A stretch of 15,196 nucleotides of DNA, from positions 1 through 15,196 of the forward strand of contig CANJXD010000084.1 in NCBI GenBank assembly GCA_947478535.1, in the 5' to 3' direction. The notes beneath the pieces were generated by a model that saw only the letters and a list, made by a program, of their open reading frames with translations, made no database searches and had not been told where the DNA came from. Positions 7,196-12,122 of this stretch are shown piece after piece (within the stretch, counting starts at the first letter, position 1; each line of letters opens with the position of its first letter). The stretch comes from Acetobacteraceae bacterium. Lineage in GTDB: Bacteria > Pseudomonadota > Alphaproteobacteria > Acetobacterales > Acetobacteraceae. A program made the position numbers and the translations under genes.

Positions 7196-9105
7196 GCGTA
7201 TCCGCCAGCGATCCGGTCCTGCCCGACGCCTCCCCCCCCGAGGCCCCGGGCAAGGGAGCCGCACCGCCCGGCGCCGTGTCGGGGGAGACGGCGCTGATCC
7301 GCCTGCTCGGCATCTGCGCAGCCATCATGTCTGTGGGCTTCACGCTGCTGTTGCCCGCGATGCATGGCTGGTCGGCGGTGCGGGAGGACCGCGCGGCGAT
7401 GCAGGCGGAAGCGCGCCTGGTCGCGCAGGCCGTCTCCCAGATCGCCAGCCGAAGTCCGGATCTCTGGGCCTTCCAGGAAGTGCGGCTGCGCACGCTGCTG
7501 ACGCCGACGCTGGATGGCGTGACAGACGCCATGCGGGTGCGGGATGCGCAAGGTCGCGTGCTGGCGGAGGCGGGCGTGCGACTGCCGAAGCCATGGCATC
7601 GCGCCACCGCGCCGATCTTCGAGGGTGGCGTGCAGGTCGGCGTGGTTGAGGTCGATCGATCCCTGGCGCCGCTGATGGTCTCCCTGGCCTGGGTGTTCGG
7701 CGCCTCGCTGCTGCTCGGCGTCGCCTCCTACGCCGCGCTGCGTCTGCTGCCGATGCGCATGCTGCGCCGCGCCATGGGCCGCATCACGCATCTGGCGACG
7801 CATGACCAGCTGACGGGCCTGCCCAACCGCCACCTGTTCAACGACCGTCTGCAGCAGATCGATGTCGCGTCGCGGCGCTATGGCACCGGCTTCGCGGTGC
7901 TGTGCCTGGATCTCGATCGGTTCAAGGAGGTGAATGACACGCTCGGCCATGCCGCCGGTGACGAATTGCTGCGCCAGGTGGCGCGCCGGCTGGGCGGGGA
8001 TCTGCGGAAAAGCGATACGCTGGCACGGCTTGGCGGCGATGAATTCGCCATCATCCAGCGCAACGCCGCCCAGCCGCGCGCGGCGGAAATGCTGGCCACC
8101 CGGATGGTTGAATTGCTGGCCCAGCCCTTCGATCTCAACGGCCACCAGGCGATGATCGGCGTCAGCATCGGGATCGCCATCTCCGGCGATAGTTCGTCTG
8201 AGCAGTTGCTGCAGGATGCCGACACGGCACTGTATCGGGTGAAGGCGGAAGGGCGGAACGGCTTCCGCTTCTTCGCGGCGGAAATGAACGCCGCGCTGCG
8301 GGAACGGCGGGATCTGGAGCGTGACCTGCGGGAGGCCCTGGCGAAGGGACAGCTCAGCCTGTTCTACCAGCCGCAGGTCAACCTCGTGACCCAGCGCGTG
8401 ACGGGGCTGGAGGCGTTGCTGCGCTGGGACCATCCAGAGCGGGGGCGCGTCACGCCCGACAAGTTCATCCCCCTGGCGGAGGAAATCGGGCTGCTGAGCC
8501 GGATCGGCGAATGGGTGCTGAAGGAGGCCTGCGCCACCGCTACGCGCTGGCCCGGCATCCGCATGGCGGTGAACATTTCCGCCCATCAGTTCCAGGGCAC
8601 GGATTTCCTGCGTGCCGTGCACGCGGCGCTGGAGGAATCGGGGCTCGATCCGAAGCGGCTTGAGATCGAGATCACCGAGGGCGTGCTGCTGAACGACACC
8701 GACCGCACCCTGGCGACCCTCGGCGCCCTGCATGAGATGGGCATCTCCGTCGCGATGGATGATTTCGGCACCGGTTATTCCTCGCTCGGCTACCTCCACA
8801 AATTCCGCTTCGACAAAATCAAGATCGATCGCAGCTTCGTGGCTGGCCTGGGCGATGACCCGCAGGCCGTCGCGGTCATCCGCGCCGTCATCGGCATCAC
8901 CCAGGCGCTGGGGCTGCGCTGCAACGCGGAAGGCGTGGAAAGCGCCTTGCAGGCGGCGGTGCTGGAAGCCGAGGGCTGCACCGAAGGCCAGGGCTTCCTG
9001 TTCGGCCGCGCCGTGCCGGAACACGAACTCGCCGCCCTGATCGCCAGCGCGCAGACCCAGATGCCCCGGCAGGCCACCCCGCCACCACGGGAGGCCGCGG
9101 CGTAG
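7192..9105 (+). CDS. Membrane GGDEF-EAL c-di-GMP synthase/phosphodiesterase
   Basis: This 637-residue signalling protein has a transmembrane helix (about 36-56), a periplasmic sensor segment of about 105 residues, and a second helix (about 163-185). A GGDEF domain follows (about 200-355, intact GGDEF at 281-285) with a product-inhibition I-site RxxD (Arg272-Asp275), five residues before the motif. The EAL domain (about 375-620) has EAL at 407-409, Asn461, Glu493/Glu496, DDFG at 523-526, Lys544, Glu580 and Gln600. All visible catalytic residues are present in both halves, so it may make and degrade c-di-GMP, with the balance set by its sensor. The ATG lies in the stop of the binding-protein gene and has a GGGGGA ribosome-binding site six bases upstream. 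That arrangement suggests the binding protein reports to this sensor. A C8 run lies near the start (7222-7229). Confidence 0.93.
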   Translation: MSVSASDPVLPDASPPEAPGKGAAPPGAVSGETALIRLLGICAAIMSVGFTLLLPAMHGWSAVREDRAAMQAEARLVAQAVSQIASRSPDLWAFQEVRLRTLLTPTLDGVTDAMRVRDAQGRVLAEAGVRLPKPWHRATAPIFEGGVQVGVVEVDRSLAPLMVSLAWVFGASLLLGVASYAALRLLPMRMLRRAMGRITHLATHDQLTGLPNRHLFNDRLQQIDVASRRYGTGFAVLCLDLDRFKEVNDTLGHAAGDELLRQVARRLGGDLRKSDTLARLGGDEFAIIQRNAAQPRAAEMLATRMVELLAQPFDLNGHQAMIGVSIGIAISGDSSSEQLLQDADTALYRVKAEGRNGFRFFAAEMNAALRERRDLERDLREALAKGQLSLFYQPQVNLVTQRVTGLEALLRWDHPERGRVTPDKFIPLAEEIGLLSRIGEWVLKEACATATRWPGIRMAVNISAHQFQGTDFLRAVHAALEESGLDPKRLEIEITEGVLLNDTDRTLATLGALHEMGISVAMDDFGTGYSSLGYLHKFRFDKIKIDRSFVAGLGDDPQAVAVIRAVIGITQALGLRCNAEGVESALQAAVLEAEGCTEGQGFLFGRAVPEHELAALIASAQTQMPRQATPPPREAAA

Positions 9106-9269
9106 TACCAAATCTTGCGGATCGTCACCGATCCACCCTCAATCGCCGGCGCGCGCCTCCGCGCGCTTGGCTGAGCCGCACTTGCGGCGGGCGCCATTCA
9201 GGGCCTCGGCCGGTTTTGCCAGTCGCAGGTGCCGATCCATGGATTGGGCATAAGGCGAGCCGCTGGCCG
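9106..9269. other. Convergent intergenic region with small hairpins
   Basis: These 164 bases separate the GGDEF-EAL gene (plus) from the VTT-protein gene (minus), which converge. Three short hairpins are visible: GGATCG/CGATCC (9119-9134), GCGCGC/GCGCGC around CTCC (9151-9166), and GCCGC/GCGGC (9175-9188). None has a T-run on either strand. They may together end transcription from both sides. I see no tRNA and no convincing small gene here. Confidence 0.4.
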
Positions 9270-9959
9270 CTATTCCGCGTCCATCACCTGCCCGGCGCGG
9301 TGCCGGCGCAGCAGCCACAGGCCGAGGGCCACGGACACCGCCAGCAGCACCGCCGCCAGGCCGAGCTGCCAGGCGCCCTCCACGCGAATGCCCTTGCCCA
9401 GCAGGGCGAAGACCAGCGTCTGCGGGAGGTAGCCGATGGCGGAGCCTGCGAGGAACGGCCACACCGCCAGCCCCGCCATGCCCGCCAGCAGGTTGAGCGC
9501 GATATTGCTGCTGACCGGCAGCAGGCGCAGCGCCAAGGTGGCGCTCAGCGGGTTGGCCAGCAGCGCGTCACGCAGCGGCCGCAGGCGATGACCGAACCGG
9601 CCTTCCATGCGGCGTTCCGCCCATTCCCGCCCCAGCAGCCGCGCCCAGCCGTAGCTCGCCATGCATCCCAGCAGCTGCGCCAGCATCGCCAGGCCTGTGC
9701 CGATCACGGTGCCGAAGGCGTAGCCGCCGAGGAACGCCACGCTCTGACGTGGCACGCCGATCGCGGTCATCGCCGCGCCGACGAGGACGAAGACCGCCTC
9801 GCCCCACAGCCCCTCATCCCGGATCGAGGCATCAACCCAGGCAGTGCCGGGCACGCCGCCCATCTCCCGCAGCAGGGCACCGGCGGCCAGCAAGCCGCCG
9901 GCCAGCAGGCCCAGCTTGCCGAGCGCTCGCCACCGCCTGCCCCAGCCGGACCCTGCCAT
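9270..9959 (-). CDS. VTT/DedA-like (TVP38/TMEM64 family) membrane protein
   Basis: The 229-residue product from the chosen start is a multi-pass inner-membrane protein of the VTT domain superfamily (SNARE-associated/TVP38/DedA-like). Family blocks seen are FLGGYAFGTVIGTGLAMLAQ, then SYGWARLLGRE, and LALRLLPVSSNIALNLLAGM followed by GSAIGYLPQTLVFALLGKG. Relatives are implicated in lipid scrambling or polyprenyl-phosphate handling, but the substrate here is unknown. The reading frame stays open upstream to 10088, but that would overlap the glycosyltransferase end by 124 bases through a repeat tract. I chose the ATG at 9959-9957, five bases after the glycosyltransferase stop and just before the first hydrophobic helix. 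The two genes look like an operon, and a lipid-carrier role would suit a polyprenyl-phosphate sugar transferase. Confidence 0.82.
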   Translation of the reverse strand: MAGSGWGRRWRALGKLGLLAGGLLAAGALLREMGGVPGTAWVDASIRDEGLWGEAVFVLVGAAMTAIGVPRQSVAFLGGYAFGTVIGTGLAMLAQLLGCMASYGWARLLGREWAERRMEGRFGHRLRPLRDALLANPLSATLALRLLPVSSNIALNLLAGMAGLAVWPFLAGSAIGYLPQTLVFALLGKGIRVEGAWQLGLAAVLLAVSVALGLWLLRRHRAGQVMDAE

Positions 9960-9964
9960 GCCGG

Positions 9965-10840
9965 TCAGCGCAGTGGGGCTGATGGCAGGGGGGCTGATGG
10001 CAACGGGGCTGGTGGCATGGGGGCTGGTGTCATGGGGGCGGGCGGCATGGCGGCCACCACGGGCCGCTTCCAGCGCCGCTGCAACCACATCACGCCCAGC
10101 ATGTCCGAAAGGCTGACCAGCAGCCGGTCCAGCGTGCCGTAGTTGGATTTGCCGCGCAGGCGCGGGCGATGGCTCACCGGCACGCTGACCACCCGTCCGC
10201 CATGGCGAAGCACCAGCGCGGGCAGGTAGCGGTGCATATGGTCGAAGCGGGGCAATTGCAGGAACAGCGCGCGCGGAAACACCTTCAGGCCGCAGCCCGT
10301 ATCCGGGGTGGCATCGCCCAGCAGGCGGGCGCGCACAGCGTTGGCGATGCGGCTGCTGATGCGCTTGATGCTGCTGTCCTGGCGGCGCACGCGGTGGCCG
10401 GCCACCAGGATATCCGGCGTCCTCGCGGCTTCGTCGACAGCGCGGGCCAGCAGGGCCGGGATATCCGCGGGGTTGTTCTGCCCATCCCCGTCCAGCGTCG
10501 CGATCCAGGCGCCGCTGGCGTGGGAGACGCCGCTGACCACGCCGGCCGACTGGCCGCAGGACCGCTGGTGCCGCAGCACGCGGACGGGGTGGCGGGCTGC
10601 CGCTTCCGCCAGCCGGGCGCCGGTATCGTCATCCGACCCGTCATCGACGCAGATGACCTCATAGGCCATGCCGCCCAGGGCGAGGGCGATCTCCTCGATC
10701 AGCGGCAGGACGTTCGGCCCCTCATTCCGCATCGGGATGACGACCGAGACCAGCGGCGCCAGGGCGCCGGCGGTCTGCTCAGGGGGCACCGGATTGGCGG
10801 AGGAGGGCCGCTCCGGCCCGGGATCGCGGTCGGGGGCCAT
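9965..10840 (-). CDS. Family 2 glycosyltransferase, dolichol-phosphate mannosyltransferase-like
   Basis: This 291-residue GT2 enzyme resembles DPM1/ArnC-type transferases that move a sugar from a nucleotide donor to a polyprenyl phosphate at the cytoplasmic membrane face. Motifs in order are VSVVIPMRNEGPNV (31-44), VDDGSDDDT (65-73), the metal-binding TLDGDGQNNPADI (115-127), TGCGLKVFPR (181-190), and VPVSHRPRLRGKSNYG (220-235). A hydrophobic segment near 240-255 may anchor it. The donor and acceptor cannot be read from the sequence. The C-terminal 26 residues are a repeat tail, PPAPM/TPAPM/PPAPL/PSAPL/PSAPL, encoded by five 15-base units. The first 25 residues are low-complexity and the start has no clear ribosome-binding site, so a later start cannot be excluded. 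Confidence 0.85.
   Translation of the reverse strand: MAPDRDPGPERPSSANPVPPEQTAGALAPLVSVVIPMRNEGPNVLPLIEEIALALGGMAYEVICVDDGSDDDTGARLAEAAARHPVRVLRHQRSCGQSAGVVSGVSHASGAWIATLDGDGQNNPADIPALLARAVDEAARTPDILVAGHRVRRQDSSIKRISSRIANAVRARLLGDATPDTGCGLKVFPRALFLQLPRFDHMHRYLPALVLRHGGRVVSVPVSHRPRLRGKSNYGTLDRLLVSLSDMLGVMWLQRRWKRPVVAAMPPAPMTPAPMPPAPLPSAPLPSAPLR
9971..10045. repeat. Five tandem 15-base repeats in the glycosyltransferase 3' end
   Basis: Five consecutive 15-mers of the form CA-[GT/GG/AC/TG]-GGGGCTGRTGG on the plus strand fill 9971-9985, 9986-10000, 10001-10015, 10016-10030 and 10031-10045. On the coding (minus) strand each unit encodes five residues of the type P-[PSA]-A-P-[ML]. Because the unit is a multiple of three, copy-number change would alter tail length without a frameshift. 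The tract ends just before the glycosyltransferase stop. Confidence 0.9.
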
Positions 10841-10872
10841 GGGCGGGCGGGGTAGCAGGGGGGGCGCCCAGG

Positions 10873-10920
10873 GGCAAGTTGGCCGGCAAGTTGGCCAGCA
10901 AGCGCGTGGGCAAGTGGGAG
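10873..10920. repeat. 12-base tandem repeat, four units (two exact, two degenerate)
   Basis: GGCAAGTTGGCC occurs twice head to tail (10873-10884, 10885-10896). It is followed in the same 12-base register by AGCAAGCGCGTG (10897-10908) and GGCAAGTGGGAG (10909-10920). All four units begin RGCAAG. The exact units also contain the short palindrome GGCC at their junctions. It lies between two divergent genes, so it could be a multi-copy protein-binding site or just a minisatellite. Confidence 0.75.
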
Positions 10921-10990
10921 GCGCCAGGCTGGGAGCGAATCAGGGCAGCATGACGAAGCGGCGGGTGCTGTGCGCGGGCCGAAGGGCTTC

Positions 10991-11003
10991 TATATATGCG
11001 CCC
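10991..11003 (+). promoter_or_regulatory. Candidate -10 box for leaderless cox15 transcript
   Basis: TATATA at 10991-10996 stands out in very GC-rich sequence. Its usual +1 would fall at about 11003-11004, on the A of the cox15 ATG, and no Shine-Dalgarno precedes that ATG. This would fit a leaderless mRNA. No good -35 is visible 16-18 bases upstream (CTGTGC at 10968-10973), so the promoter call is tentative. Confidence 0.35.
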
Positions 11004-12122
11004 ATGCCGTTCGACCTCCGCCCCCTGACCCTGCCCCATGCCCAGCAGCCGAGCCAGCGCGACGCCCGCGCTGTCGCCGCCTGGCTGCTTGGCGTGGCGG
11101 GCCTCGTCTGGATCATGGTCGCCATCGGTGGCGCCACGCGGCTGACCGGGTCCGGGCTGTCCATCATGGAATGGGCGCCGCTGTCTGGCGCCCTGCCGCC
11201 GATGAGCGAGGCGGAATGGCAGCGCCTGTATGACCTATACCGCACCATCCCGCAGTACCAGCTGGTCAATGCCGGCTTCGGGATCGATGGGTTCAAGGAA
11301 ATCTTTTGGCTGGAGTGGGTCCATCGCTTCTGGGGCCGCCTGATCGGGCTGGCCTATGCGGCGGGGCTCGCCTGGTTCTGGCTGCGCGGGCGCATCCCGC
11401 CCGGGGCCAAGCCGCGCCTGCTCGGGCTGCTGGTGCTGGGCGGCATGCAGGGTGCCGTCGGCTGGTACATGGTCGCCTCGGGGTTCGAGGCCGATCGCAC
11501 CGCCGTCTCCCCCTATCGCTTGGTCATCCATCTCGGCCTGGCGCTGCTGATCTTCGCCGCCCTGGTGTGGACCGCGCTCGGCCTGCTGCGCCCACGGGGC
11601 GATGCCCCGCCGGAAGCCCGGCCCGCGCGGCGCATGGTCGCCGTCACCGTCTGGTGCGTGGTGGCCGCCATGCTGGCCGGCGGCTTCGTGGCCGGCACCC
11701 GCGCCGGCTTCAGCTACAACACCTTCCCGCTGATGGATGGGCAGTGGCTGCCCGATGGCTACCTGTTGCTCGACCCCTGGTGGAGGAACCTGACGGCGAA
11801 TGTGCTGGCGGTGCAGTTCAACCACCGTCTGCTGGCGACGGTCGCGGCGCTGGCGGCGTTGGGCGCCGTGATGGCGGCGCGGCGCCGCCTGCCGCCGGGG
11901 CGGGCGCGCCGGGCTGTCTTCGCCCTCGGGGCGGCGGTCGGGCTGCAATATGCGCTGGGTGTGGCGACGCTGGTGCATGTGGTGCCGGTCTCGCTCGGTA
12001 CGCTGCACCAGGTGGTCGCCGTGCTGGTGCTGGCCTCGGCGTTGGTGGCATTGCACGGCCTTCGCCCCGCGCCAGGCTCCCCCACCCCCGAAACCCCCCT
12101 CGCGATGCCGGGGGCCACGTGA
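11004..12122 (+). CDS. ctaA: Heme A synthase, Cox15/CtaA family
   Basis: This 372-residue membrane protein converts heme O to heme A for aa3-type cytochrome oxidase. About eight transmembrane helices are visible. The conserved heme-ligand histidines are His107 (EWVHRFWGR), His176 (VIHLGLAL), His274 (QFNHRLLATV) and His335 (TLHQ). Other family blocks are IGGATRLTGSGLSIMEW (41-57) and AGTRAGFSYNTFPLMDGQW (230-248). The length and the WLPDGY block fit the alphaproteobacterial Cox15 type rather than the shorter Bacillus CtaA. I chose the ATG at 11004 because the N-terminus then matches relatives and follows a TATATA box; the in-frame ATG at 10950 would add 18 atypical residues. The stop overlaps the next start as GTGA, coupling it to a PAS histidine kinase. 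Confidence 0.93.
   Translation: MPFDLRPLTLPHAQQPSQRDARAVAAWLLGVAGLVWIMVAIGGATRLTGSGLSIMEWAPLSGALPPMSEAEWQRLYDLYRTIPQYQLVNAGFGIDGFKEIFWLEWVHRFWGRLIGLAYAAGLAWFWLRGRIPPGAKPRLLGLLVLGGMQGAVGWYMVASGFEADRTAVSPYRLVIHLGLALLIFAALVWTALGLLRPRGDAPPEARPARRMVAVTVWCVVAAMLAGGFVAGTRAGFSYNTFPLMDGQWLPDGYLLLDPWWRNLTANVLAVQFNHRLLATVAALAALGAVMAARRRLPPGRARRAVFALGAAVGLQYALGVATLVHVVPVSLGTLHQVVAVLVLASALVALHGLRPAPGSPTPETPLAMPGAT

Larger units (their letters stand above)
10841..11003. other. Divergent glycosyltransferase / cox15 intergenic region
   Basis: These 163 bases lie between the divergent glycosyltransferase and cox15 genes. The region contains a 12-base tandem repeat tract (10873-10920) and a TATATA box close to the cox15 start. 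The reading frame upstream of cox15 is open but has no protein-like composition beyond the repeat. An alternative in-frame ATG for cox15 lies at 10950. Confidence 0.5.

Noticed and set aside
7165..9111. A 648-codon open frame antisense to the GGDEF-EAL gene.
   Set aside because: Composition is typical of a high-GC antisense frame and the plus strand encodes an intact enzyme.
9106..9269. A tRNA or small RNA gene among the hairpins.
   Set aside because: I cannot fold a cloverleaf with anticodon arm and T-loop, and the stems are short and GC-simple.
9971..10045. A CRISPR array.
   Set aside because: The units are 15 bases, contiguous and without spacers, and they are coding.
9960..10088. A longer VTT protein starting at 10088.
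   Set aside because: It would overlap the glycosyltransferase by 124 bases, and the extra residues are only the repeat tract read in another frame.
10668..11003. N-terminal extension of cox15 in the open frame upstream of 11004.
   Set aside because: It would run into the divergent glycosyltransferase gene and the tandem repeat and has no family similarity; only the ATG at 10950 remains a minor alternative.
11306..12118. An upstream extension of the PAS kinase frame.
   Set aside because: It is the cox15 sequence in another frame; its Gly/Arg/Ala-rich translation has no fold and the GTG at 12119 gives a normal start.
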